Origin: Rheum nobile
Taxonomy: Eukaryota > Streptophyta > Magnoliopsida > Caryophyllales > Polygonaceae
NCBI GenBank assembly: GCA_027886185.1
Contig: WOAB01000598.1
Coordinates: 620,001-684,000, forward strand
Reading direction: 5' to 3'
Length of the DNA stretch: 64,000 nucleotides
The notes below the pieces were generated by a model that had not been told where the DNA came from, did not search any database, and was given only the letters and a program-made list of their open reading frames with translations. Below are positions 52,228-62,348 of the stretch, in pieces. The stretch's first letter is position 1. Each line of letters opens with the position of its first letter. The translations under genes were made by a program, and so were the position numbers.

Positions 52228-53778
52228 GAAGGGATGAACCTTAGAAGATTTGGCACTAGCGAAGTGCGCCAACCCCGAGTAAGGGTATGGTCATGACCAA
52301 AGAGAAAGTATTGGGGAAAATCCACCAAGTACCAGTTATAAAGAAATAGCTAAACCCCCACAAGGTACATAGCGTTCCTAACCACTAGTGCTAACTAAAC
52401 AGTTCTAGCACAACAATAGTTCGGGATAAATCCACATAAATGCCCTCAAGGCGAACATAAATAATAGCGTTGTTCTAACAGATATACAACCTATTATAAT
52501 ATCATTATTATAGTTTCCAAAACAGTTTATAAAACCATTTCCAGATAAATACAGTAATCATTCCAAATTAATTACTCAGATAAACTACTGATAATTAATG
52601 TAAACATGGAACGATGAGCAAGAGCGAACCGCCACTTGCCTTAATCCGCAGAGTCTGAACGAAGCCTAACGACGATGGGATTCCGAGCTCGACACAGGAA
52701 CAGATCTGGCACACAGATTCCTTCGGATCGACCCATACAGAAACCTTAAGTTAGATTCGACAATAGCTAGTACGAATCTAAGGACAAACGAAAGAAATCG
52801 AGAGGAACGACGCACGAAAGACGACCACCCAGGGCCGAGGCCAAAAGAGGCCACAACCCTCTGGCAGCGGTCGCCGCTGCTCTTGGCAGCGGGCGCCGCT
52901 ATTCATCACGGCGGTCGCCGCCATCAACCCGGCGGGCGCCGCGATGAACCCAGAAAACAGAAACGGCGAGAACACTCACCAACGACGATCAGATTGGCCT
53001 CCTTTAGCCTTGCTTTGGATTCTAGGCGTCTGAGGGCCTCCAAGGCTTCACAATGGAACTGGAAACAACACCAAAAAGGGGCACCGGCGATCACTTCCAA
53101 ACTCCGGCGAGGCACACAACTCCGGCGAGAAGAATTTGAGAGGATTCGAGCTTGTTTTTGATACTCCATCTGATCCCCAAACCTTCCAATTTATAGCCCA
53201 AGCTCCAGGAAACACCATGATGGCTACATGGAGACGTGGAGGGGCTAAATCGGCGTCGTCAGACGCTTGCCGGCGACCACAGGGCTACGCCTGCAACTAG
53301 GGCGGCGGTCGCCGTAGTCGGCAAGACGTCGTCACTTTGACGGGCCTCTTGCGGCGGTCGCTGCTTCTCCGGCGGCGGTCGCCGTTCCTAGCCCTAGTGC
53401 CCAGCTAGACGAAGAAGGGACGGCTGCCTCGAGCCACGAACGGCGGTCGCCGTCATAACTGCGGCGGGCGCCGCCAGGTCACCCGCCTCCGATTGGCTTT
53501 TGGATGACGTTGGCTTAACCCGGGATAAAAATAATCGTACACGAACGAGTATTAACTCCCAAAATACATCGACTATATATTATTTCACTTAGAAAAAAAT
53601 TACAGATATTGAGCACATTACAGAATGTCTCAAACTCTCTGATTTAAATCCGACGTACAAAACGGGTGTTCGGGAAAATTCCCAAAATAACCTTATAGAA
53701 ATACGGGGTATCACAGGGTGTTCCTAGGATTATTTGCTGGTTTAAGCCTTTTATCAGTATGAAGGAGTTGTTAAAACA

Positions 53779-55680
53779 TCATTTGTCATTACAAACAGAG
53801 GCTTTAGGAATCTTGTAGCTAAGGTTCATTCTACCACCACTAGCATTAAGGATCTCTTCATGACTTTTATGGTAATACTTTGAAGGGATTAAACCTTCAC
53901 AAATACAGTTTAGATCTGCTCCACTGTCTATGAGAGCAACTGTAGAAAGAATGAAGTCTCTTATTTTTATGGTAATATTAACATACCATTTCTGAAAGTT
54001 AATCTTGTTTATTGATGAGATAAAGGTATGTTCAGTAAGGGGAGATTCATCTTCTTTCTGTTGTGACTTGGAACTAGAGCTAGAACTATTGTTAAGAGTT
54101 TCAATGTCTTTTTTGAGTCTATTGACTTCAGTTTGTAAATCTTTTATAGTAATGAAGGATAATATTTTAGTAGGGGATTTCTTATTAATAATTTTGGGAA
54201 TACTAAAAGGTTCATTAAGAAAAGGTTGTTGTTCTTTAAATATTAGCTCTTCTAGTTTTATGAAGTATTCTCGTTTTATTTGAGAATCTTCAAGTGTATT
54301 AATAAGTTTTAAAAGGGCCTCTTTTTCATTGTTTTTGGTGATGACATTACAGAAATGGTTTGTTCCTGAATTTTCTGAGTCTGAAGAACTAGAGACATAA
54401 ATATCTTCCTCATAGTTTTTCAAAAGCACTTTTGTAGGTCTATTTTTTATGGTACCGTTGTCACGACCAATTTTATTGATCTTTTGTTTGAGACTTTCAT
54501 TACTAGACTTGTGACTTATTTTATTATATTTATAACAGATGATTTTTTTATCTGTCTTCTTAGATTGATAACTACTTTTAGGTTGGTAATTAGATCTTTC
54601 AAATTTGTTTTCAAGATTAGATTTTTTGTGTTTATTTTTATTAGAAGGAGGTTCTATTTTGCCAAGGTAAAAAGTCTTACAGAAGTTATCAAGTTTTTTC
54701 CTATCAGGAGGATCATTTTCTCTTTTAGAATTATCAGAATAATCACTAGAATCAGTATTGGACTTATTGTTAGATTTTTCAACATAGTTTATGGACACAA
54801 CTTTTATCTTATGATCAATTAATTACATGACACTTAGAGAAGGATTTAAAGAAGTATTTTTAAGAGTCTCTTTTTTAATTTCCTGAATTTGGAAATGAGG
54901 TCTAGATATGTCTATAGGAATTTTGATAGTTTCAGTGCTGATTTTATCATGTATTAATTCTACTTGTTCAGCTATTGTGTGAAGGATTTGGTTGTGTTGT
55001 TGATGTATTTTATTAACATCTTCAAAATTTACAGGACTGTTATTAGAAATATTGACCCTAGGATTCTTAAAGGGTTCAGCAGGGACATCTTCATCTTTAG
55101 TAATAATTCTTATTTCTTGCAAAGGAGGATGAACACTTTGTGTGGACCCTGAAGGTAAAAGGTTCCAAATCTTAGTTAATCTAGTTTGGACTTCTATAGA
55201 CTTTTGTTCTAAAGGGTTTTCTATTCCCTGAATTCTAAGAAAATTAGGAAACCAGGTGAAAAATAGGATGTTGATCCTATAATTTTCCATATCAGAATAC
55301 CATAATTCTCTTATTTTATCTCTGACAGTTCTGTCAATTTCCATGAACCAAATTTTCTTGATTCTGTTTTCTATGGAATCAAATTTTGTTCTTAAATAAT
55401 ATTTGTCTATTGTGAAGTCTGGTTTTGTGATAACAGTTATAGAAGATAGAAGTTGAAGGGTTTGTTGCTCTTTGTCTAGGTTAAGAGTTTCTTCATGAAT
55501 TTTAGCACTAAAGGCTGTTTTAAAGTCTTACCATCCTATTCTGTAAATGGATTGTATAGACTGTTGTGGTATGTTCCAATCAGTATTATTTTCTTCGTAC
55601 AGACTTTCATTACTATGGACAACTGGGGTGCTATATGAACTAGAACCTCTATGCAGCATACATCTAAATTGTAGTGCCAT
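53779..55680 (-). pseudogene. Caulimovirid ORF1, N-terminal part and protease, two nonsense codons
   Basis: ATG at 55680 on the minus strand. The frame equals the 576-codon ORF at 58384 but has TAA at codon 51 (55528-55530; TCA in the other copy) and TAA at codon 286 (54823-54825; GAA in the other copy). It has the same missing capsid core and the same altered zinc-knuckle region. The C-terminal part keeps the aspartic-protease motif LIDSGADLNC (about 53920-53950). It is non-functional as a protein. Confidence 0.85.
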
Positions 55681-55908
55681 AATTAATTACGTTTTTAAGA
55701 ACTGTTTATCTTAATCATAAGTGTTATTACTACCAAATGGCGTAGGACCATCGATCGGGACCACCCTATCCAACGGGCTGACCAAACGGATTTACGACTA
55801 AAACCAAACACGCACTGTTTAGTAACAGTAACAATCAGACCTTGGTAAACAGTATTAAAAGGCGTAATAATTATAATACTATAATCGAGTTGTATACTAC
55901 TTAGTGGC

Positions 55909-55921
55909 TCTGATACCAAAT
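55909..55921 (-). other. Caulimovirid primer-binding site, left arm
   Basis: The minus strand reads TGGTATCAGAGCC, complementary to initiator tRNA-Met; mirror of 58146-58158. Confidence 0.85.
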
Positions 55922-55937
55922 TGAACCCAGGTTACTC

Positions 55938-56219
55938 TGGCGCCATTCTCAACAAAAGGAAGAAGAATCTCCCCATATTGAAGATTCTTTCATTTCAACT
56001 ATAAACAAGATCAACTTTCAGAAATGGTATATTCATATTACCATAAAAATAGAAGACTTCATTCTTTCTACAATTGCTCTCATTGACAGTGGAGCAGATC
56101 TAAACTGTATTTGTGAAGGTTTTAATCCCTTCAAAGTATTACCATAAAAGTCATGAAAAGATCTTTGATGCGACAACTCCTAGATGAGCTATTCTAGCTT
56201 CAAGTTCAAGGTCTTTGGT
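55938..56219 (+). pseudogene. Caulimovirid protease fragment, plus orientation
   Basis: It reads on the plus strand, opposite to both neighbours. Sequence around KINFQKWY leads to ALIDSGADLNCICEG (about 56070-56115), then breaks by frameshift and stop near 56145. It overlaps the 3' part of the left-arm ORF but with more divergence, so it comes from a different virus copy. Confidence 0.75.
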
Positions 56220-57398
56220 TTAATTTCTTAATGATTGATTATTGAGAGTTTTAATGTCTCTTTTGAGTCTATTAACTTCAGTTTGTAGGTCTTTCAAGGT
56301 AATGGAGGAAAATATTTTAGTATGAGATTTCTTATTAATAATTTTGGAAATACTAAAAGGTTCCTCAAGTAAGGGTTGTTGTTCTTTAAATATTAGTTCT
56401 TTTAGCTTCATGAAGTATTCACGTTTTATTTGAGGATCTTCAAGGGTATCAATAAGTTCTAAAAGGGCCTCTTTTTCATCACTTTTGGTGATCACATTGC
56501 AGAATTGGGTTGTTCTTGAGTCCTCAGATTCTGAAGTATCAGGAACATAAAATTCATTCTCTGAATCTTCCAAAAGGATTTTAGTGAGTCTATTTTTTAG
56601 GGTACTGTCGTCTTGACAGATTTCATTGATCTTTTGTTTGAGGTTGCAGTTGTTTGCCTTATGGCCTGGTTTACCACATTTATAACAGATAATCTTTTTA
56701 TCAGTCTTTCTAGGTTGGAATCTTCTTTTAGGTGGATAATTTGGTCTATCATAATTGTTTTCTGGACCAAATCTTTTGTGTTTATTTTTATAAACCTTTT
56801 TAGCTTTATTAGAAGGGGGTTCTATTTTGGCAAGGCCAAAAGCCTCACAAAAGTTACCTAGTTCTTTTCTTCTAGATTCTTTTTCTCTTCCATATTTGGC
56901 TTGTATCTTCAATTCGAAACAAAGGGCTAACCCTTCTTTTTTGACAAAAGTTGTTAGTTGACCATAGGTCATATCTTTCCATGGAATTTCTTCTGTTTGG
57001 ATTTCGTCTTTTATTTTCTGAATTATTCTATCAACAAATAAGGTTGGAAGGCCAGTGACAAAACGTTCTTTCCAATAACCCTTATTGCAGTCATTTCTTT
57101 TGTAAACATAAGATAAGAAAACGTCTTTATACCACCTGTAGTCACTAAGGGTTTTGCATCTTAGGTTAGAAAGGATTTCTCTATTGGCTTGGATTTCTTC
57201 TCTAGGGTTGCCTATAAAGTGCATACTAATAGTATATATTAGTTGATGGACTGGTTCTGGTTCTCCTTCATCATTAACAAAATCAAGGATCTCTTCTCTC
57301 TGAAAGGAGGATAAAGCATTATTCCACCAGTCTGTTTTTAGATTATCTCTTTTGTACATCTTGTTACTTTGATAAAAGGCCCAAGAAGAAGTTCCCAC
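56220..57398 (-). pseudogene. Caulimovirid capsid protein fragment with intact zinc knuckle
   Basis: 392 open codons on the minus strand. Residues about 1-175 match the caulimovirid coat-protein core in style (aromatic and basic rich: FYQSNKMYKRDNL, SDYRWYKDVFLSYV, WKERFVTGLPTLF). A Lys-rich stretch follows, then a perfect CCHC knuckle CYKCGKPGHKANNC at about 240-253, an acidic Ser-rich linker, and a C-terminal coiled-coil-like helix (LKDLQTEVNRLKRDI). The upstream (movement protein) and downstream (protease) parts are missing, so it is an internal piece of a polyprotein. The neighbouring inverted arms lack precisely this capsid core. Confidence 0.8.
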
Positions 57399-57409
57399 AA
57401 ACTATAGGA

Positions 57410-58126
57410 CCATCAGGAAGAAGAAGACAAAAGCCCATTACAAGAAGAGAACAAGAAGAAGAGCCCACAAAAGACCAAGAAGAATAAAAGACTCCACTTG
57501 CAACAACGGACAAAAGACTCCACTCACAACAGGAGCTCCACCAGCAAATCTCTACTCACAAGAAAAGAAGACAAAAGACCCACTCAGATCTCCACTCAGA
57601 AGAAAAGAAGACAAAAAGACCCACTCACAACAAGAAAGCTCACCTGTGAAGGAATAGTACCAAAAATTGGTACGGACAAAAGAATTCAGACTCTCCCCCT
57701 TCTCTATAAAAGGCAAAGCCCTCAGTTGTTTAGAGGCATCAGAATTTAGACCCTCATGTGTTGAGAAACACTCTCAAAATCTCTCTCTCTCTCTTATAGT
57801 CCCCTAAGCTAGAAGTCTTCACTTGAAGTTCTTTGAAGCTCCACAAGATCGTTTTTCAAGTTTACAACAATAGTCATGTACAACAGTCCCTGTAAGTTTA
57901 TTATGATCTTATAAAAGTCCTAAGTTTTCAGTTCATATTTCTCTCCCTGCTTTAGTTTTTAAGTTTTTCAGAATAGTTACTATTACGTTTATTGTTCATA
58001 GTTTTTACTATTTAAAAGTTACTGTTCAAAAGTCACTGTTCATTTTACTATTCACATTGTAAATCTTTGTATTACTGTTCACTATGTTATGCTTTATTGC
58101 TTTCTTTCTACGTCTTTCATTAATAT
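57410..58126 (+). promoter_or_regulatory. Pararetrovirus promoter and leader
   Basis: Consensus TATA box TATAAAA at 57715-57721, preceded by about 230 bases of A/C/G-rich degenerate direct repeats (ACAAAAGAC-CCACTCACAAC and AAGAAAAGAAGACAAAA units, about 57470-57640) in enhancer position. A leader of several hundred bases without a long ORF follows, as in the full-length-RNA promoters of caulimovirids. Transcription would start near 57750 and run into the right arm. Confidence 0.7.
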
Positions 58127-58145
58127 GAGTAACCTGAGTTCAATT

Positions 58146-58158
58146 TGGTATCAGAGCC
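58146..58158 (+). other. Caulimovirid primer-binding site
   Basis: TGGTATCAGAGCC, complementary to initiator tRNA-Met, 238 bases upstream of the first ORF. It marks the conventional start of the viral genome and the site of the minus-strand discontinuity in virion DNA. Confidence 0.9.
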
Positions 58159-58383
58159 ACTAAGTAGTATACAACTCGATTATAGTATTATAATTATTAC
58201 GCCTTTTAATACTGTTTACCAAGGTCTGATTGTTACTGTTACTAAACAGTGCGTGTTTGGTTTTAGTCGTAAAGCCGCTTGGTCAGCCCGCTGGATAGGG
58301 TGGTCCTGGTCGATGATCCCACGCCATTTGGTAGTAATAACACTTATGATTAAGATAAACAGTTCTTAAAAACGTAATTAATT

Positions 58384-60114
58384 ATGGCACTACAATTTAG
58401 ACGTATGCTGCATAGAGGTTCTAGTTCATCTAGCACCCCAATTGTCCATAATAATGAAAGTCTGTACGAAGAAAATAATATTGTTTGGAACATACCACAA
58501 CAGTCTATACAATCCATTTACAGAATAGGATGGTCAGACTTTAAAATAGCCTTTAGTGCTAAAATTCATGAAGAAACTCTTAACCTAGACAAAGAGCAAC
58601 ATACCCTTCAACTTCTATCTTCTATAACTGTTATCACAAAATCAGACTTCACAATAGACAAAGATTATTTAAGAACAGATTTTGATTCCATAGAAAACAG
58701 AATCAAGAAAATTTGGTTCATGGAAATTGACAGAACTGTCAGAGATAAAATAAGAGAATTATGGTATTCTGATATGGAAAATTATAGGATCAACATCCTA
58801 TTTTTCACCTGGTTTCCTAATTTTCTTAGAATTCAGGGAATAGAAAACCCTTTAGAACAAAAGTCTATAGAAGTCCAAACTAGATTAACTAAGATTTGGA
58901 ACCTTTTACCTTCAGGGTCCACACAAAGTGTTCATCCTCCTTTGCAAGAAATAAGAATTATTACTAAAGATGAAGATGTCCCTGCTGAACCCTTTAAGAA
59001 TCCTAGGGTCAATATTTCTAATAACAGTCCTGCAAGTTTTGAAGATGTTAATAAAATACATCAACAACACAACCAAATCCTTCACACAATAGCTGAACAA
59101 GTAGAATTAATACATGATAAAATCAGCACTGAAACTATCAAAATTCCTATAGACATATCTAGACCTCATTTCCAAATTCAGGAAATTAAAAAAGAGACTC
59201 TTAAAAATACTTCTTTAAATCCTTCTCTAAGTGTCCTGGAATTAATTGATCATAAGATAAAAGTTGTGTCCATAAACTATGTTGAAAAATCTAACAATAA
59301 GTCCAATACTGATTCTAGTGATTATTCTGATAATTCTAAAAGAGAAAATGACCCTCCTGATAGGAAAAAACTTGATAACTTCTGTAAGACTTTTTACCTT
59401 GGCAAAATAGAACCTCCTTCTAATAAAAATAAACACAAAAAATCTAATCCTGAAAACAAATTTGAAAGATCTAATTACCCACCTAAAAGTAGTTATCAAT
59501 CTAGGAAGACAGATAAAAAGATCATCTGTTATAAATATAATAAAATAAGTCACAAGTCTAGTAATGAAAGTCTCAAACAAAAGATCAATAAAATTGGTCG
59601 TGACAACGGTACCATAAAAAATAGACCTACAAAAGTCATTTTGAAAAACTCTGAGGAAGATATTTATGTCTCTAATTCTTCAGACTCAGAAAATTCAGGA
59701 ACAAACCATTTTCGTAATGTCATCACCAAAAGCAATGAAAAAGAGGCCCTTTTAAAACTTTTTAATACACTTGAAGATTCTCAAATAAAACGAGAATACT
59801 TCATAAAACTAGAAGAGCTAATATTTAAAGAACAACAACCTTTTCTTAATGAACCTTTTAGTATTCCCAAAATTATTAATAAGAAATCCCCTACTAAAAT
59901 ATCTTCCTTTATTACTATAAAAGATTTACAAAGTGAAGTCAATAGACTCAAAAAAGACATTGAAACTCTTAACAACAGTTCTAGCTCTAGTTCCAAGTCA
60001 CAACAGAAAGAAGATGAATCTCCCCTTACTGAACAGACCTTTATCTCATCAATAAACAAGATTAACTTTCAGAAATGGTATGTTAATATTACCATAAAAA
60101 TAAGAGACTTCTAA
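58384..60114 (+). CDS. Caulimovirid ORF1, N-terminal part, capsid core deleted (576 codons open)
   Basis: Starts at the ATG of MALQFRRMLH. The first about 200 residues are where caulimovirids place the movement protein; I see no decisive motif there. A helical, possibly coiled-coil region (about 220-255) follows. At about residue 295 the sequence passes into an Asn/Ser/Asp-rich linker and then a Lys-rich region. The knuckle reads CYKYNKISHKSSNESL: two of the three Cys are gone. The capsid core seen at 56220-57398 is absent. The C-terminus has a coiled-coil-like segment (LQSEVNRLKKDI). The frame ends at 60114 because about 140 bases including the protease active site are deleted. It is open but probably not a functional polyprotein. 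Confidence 0.75.
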   Translation: MALQFRRMLHRGSSSSSTPIVHNNESLYEENNIVWNIPQQSIQSIYRIGWSDFKIAFSAKIHEETLNLDKEQHTLQLLSSITVITKSDFTIDKDYLRTDFDSIENRIKKIWFMEIDRTVRDKIRELWYSDMENYRINILFFTWFPNFLRIQGIENPLEQKSIEVQTRLTKIWNLLPSGSTQSVHPPLQEIRIITKDEDVPAEPFKNPRVNISNNSPASFEDVNKIHQQHNQILHTIAEQVELIHDKISTETIKIPIDISRPHFQIQEIKKETLKNTSLNPSLSVLELIDHKIKVVSINYVEKSNNKSNTDSSDYSDNSKRENDPPDRKKLDNFCKTFYLGKIEPPSNKNKHKKSNPENKFERSNYPPKSSYQSRKTDKKIICYKYNKISHKSSNESLKQKINKIGRDNGTIKNRPTKVILKNSEEDIYVSNSSDSENSGTNHFRNVITKSNEKEALLKLFNTLEDSQIKREYFIKLEELIFKEQQPFLNEPFSIPKIINKKSPTKISSFITIKDLQSEVNRLKKDIETLNNSSSSSSKSQQKEDESPLTEQTFISSINKINFQKWYVNITIKIRDF

Positions 60115-61472
60115 AGCCTCTGTCTGTAATGACAAATATTGTTTTAACAACTCATTCATACTGATAAAAGGCTTAAACCAACAAATAATCCTAGGAACAC
60201 CCTTCCTAACACAAATATATCCTTTTACAGCAGATGCTTATGGCATACATACTGAAGTAATAGGAAAAAGACTAAGTTTTAAATTCATTTCTCCGATAAT
60301 ACAAATAGACATATCTACTATACATTCTTCATCCATAAACAAAACCATGAATCTTATAACAAAGAAGAGATCCTTCATCCATTCCCTTGTCTCGGAAATA
60401 ACACACCTTAAAATAGAAGAAAAACTCAAAGACCCTAGTCTACAAAAACACATCCTCATCCTTGAAGAATTGTTCAAGAAACGTGTTTGCTCAGAATCTC
60501 CCACAACCTTCTGGGATAGAAAGAAGCATCAAGTTTCTCTCCCCTATGAAAAAGATTTCAAAGAAATGGATATTCCTACTAAAGCCAGACCTATACAAAT
60601 GAATCAAGAACGGCTACAATTCTGCAAACAAGAAATAGACTCCCTCCTACTTAAACAACTCATAAGACCTTCCAAGTCTCCCTGGAGCTGTGTTGCCTTC
60701 TATGTTAACAAACAGGCTGAAAAAGAGAGAGGAGTCCCTAGACTTGTCATCAACTACAAACCTCTTAACAAAGCTTTACAATGGATTAGATACACTATTC
60801 CTAACAAAAGAGATCTCCTCAATAGACTTTCTGATTCTATGATCTATTCAAAATTTGATATGAAGAGTGGATTCTGGCAAATCCAAATAGAAAACAAAGA
60901 TAGGTATACAACAGCCTTCACAGTCCCTTTTGGACATTATGAATGGAATGTAATGCCATTTGGCCTAAAAAATGCCCCTTCAGAAAATCCAAAGAATCCT
61001 GAATGATATCTTCAATCCTTACTCAAAATTCACAATTGTCTACATTGATGATGTTCTAGTCTTTTCTAAAAGCATCGAAGAACATTTCACACACCTTAAT
61101 ACTTTCTTATACATAATAGAGAAGAATGGGCTAGCTATTTCGGCCTAAAAAATAAAGTTATTCCAAACACAGATTAGGTTCTTAGGCCATAACATTTATA
61201 ACCAAACTTTTAAGCACATTAACAGAAGCATTGAATTTACCAACAAATTCCCGGATGAAATAAAAGACAAAACCCAACTTCAAAGGTTCCTTGGTTGTCT
61301 AAATTACATCTCTGACTTCTTCCCTAACCTTAGACAAATTTGTGCCCCCTTATTTCAAAGACTCAAGAAAAATCCACCTCCTTGGACTACTGATCATACC
61401 AAGGTAATTCAACTTCTCAAAGAAAAGGTCAAAACCTTACCCTGTGCTAGTATTCCTCACCCCTCTGCTTCC
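60115..61472 (+). pseudogene. Caulimovirid protease end and reverse transcriptase, broken
   Basis: The frame resumes one base out of register after the deletion, with the protease end (QQIILGTPFL, about 60180). RT follows from about 60560: KARPIQMN, LIRPSKSPWSC, RLVINYKPLN, KFDMKSGFWQI, FTVPFGHYEWNVMPFGLKNAP. A frameshift lies at about 60975-61000. The catalytic motif YIDDVLVFS is at 61041-61067 in the next frame, an in-frame TAA at about 61146, and RT connection (FLGCLNYISDFFPN) at about 61290-61330. The motif set and single polyprotein order are those of Caulimoviridae, not of LTR retrotransposons. No integrase is present. Confidence 0.85.
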
Positions 61473-61877
61473 ATGATAGTAGAGACAGATGCCTCAGAAT
61501 TAGGCTTTGGGGGCATTCTCAAACAAAGGTTACCTAATCAAACTAAAGAAACCCTTGTTAGATACTACTCTGGTGCTTGGTCTGGACCACAAAAGAATTA
61601 CAGTACTGTTAAAAAAGAAGTTCTATCTATATTATCCTGTATCTCTAAATTCCAGGATGACTTATATAACAAAGAATTCCTTCTTCGTGTTGACTGTCAA
61701 TCCGCTAAAGAAATTCTGCAAAAAGATGTTCAAAATCTTGTTTCAAAACAGATCTTTGCTAGATGGCAAGCTATTGTTTCTGTTTTTGACTTTAAAATAG
61801 AAATTATAAAAGGAAAAGACAATTCTTTACCAGATTTCCTCACAAGAGAATTTTTACAGGGAAAATCCACAGGATAA
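61473..61877 (+). pseudogene. Caulimovirid RNase H domain
   Basis: Continues the RT frame without a start of its own need. Acids are visible at ETDASELGFGG (D), KKEVLSIL (E), RVDCQSAK (D) and KGKDNSLPDFL (D), the complete RNase H set. It ends LQGKSTG. The domain itself is unbroken, but the polyprotein upstream is disrupted. It would degrade the RNA strand during reverse transcription. Confidence 0.8.
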
Positions 61878-62348
61878 ATGAAGTTTTACAACGATCTAAA
61901 GAAAGAAATTTACAGCTAGTGGAGAATTCCACTTTTCCGTAGATCCCTTCAGAAAGCTCATTCTTCTTTCAAAACATGCAATAACAGTGACTTTGAACAA
62001 GTTCTGACCCTTTCAGACCACATTGACTTCCTTAAAAATATCATTTGTAACACTACCAATATGGCTAATTTGCAAATCTCAAAATTTTTGAAAGATAGTG
62101 ATATCCCCTTTTAAACCTTTCCCCTTCTCTTACTTTTCACTAAAATTTCTCAGGGATAAAAGAAGTTTGTCCATGAGAGAGCATTACAAAAGATGCAAAG
62201 CACGGCTTGAACAAAGCCTCTGGATACCACCTATAAGAGAATTACTTGAGCTTGACGAATGTCCTTCCCTTCGCCAGTTTCTGCAAGAACTTGAAAAGAA
62301 AGTCAAAGAACGTCTTACCTTTTTATAAACGTCTTACTTGTCTCGGGT
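61878..62348 (+). other. Region between pararetrovirus ORFs with short broken coding segments
   Basis: Short frames, such as one containing LTLSDHIDFLKNII and one at 62098-62328 with MREHYKRCKARLEQSLWIPP and a charged helical end, suggest a decayed small protein. I cannot name it. Confidence 0.4.

Larger units (their letters stand above)
41663..53715 (-). mobile_element. Tekay-type solo LTR B, split by the element at 42678-52227
   Basis: 41663-42677 and 52233-53715 join through the GAAGG duplication into one LTR of about 2.5 kb. It reads on the minus strand from TGTGATACCCCG (53715) to GTGTTACA (41663). A TATA-like TATAAAT lies on the minus strand at about 53188-53194. CpG-dense arrays are at 52863-52944 and 53300-53476 (GGCGGTCGCCG and GGCGGGCGCCG types). 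The flanking pentamers (TTATC left, GGGTG right) do not match, so this copy was probably produced or joined by recombination. Confidence 0.75.
53716..55937 (-). mobile_element. Endogenous pararetrovirus, left inverted arm
   Basis: It matches 58127-60202 in reverse orientation almost base for base: leader, primer-binding site, first ORF and start of the protease. It is cut at 53716 by the end of LTR B and at 55937 (GGTTACTC) by rearranged virus sequence. It keeps about 140 bases around the protease active site that the right arm has lost. Confidence 0.9.
58127..60202 (+). mobile_element. Endogenous pararetrovirus, right inverted arm
   Basis: Mirror image of 53716-55937. Most 60-base lines differ by only a few bases. 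The copy continues without interruption into RT, RNase H and a second ORF, so it is the most complete pararetrovirus copy in the window. Confidence 0.9.

Noticed and set aside
58145..58369. 74-codon frame across the pararetrovirus primer site and leader, mirrored at 55695-55919
   Set aside because: It has no ATG at its start (TTG within the primer site) and lies in the non-coding leader. It is similar in both arms because the whole arm is duplicated.
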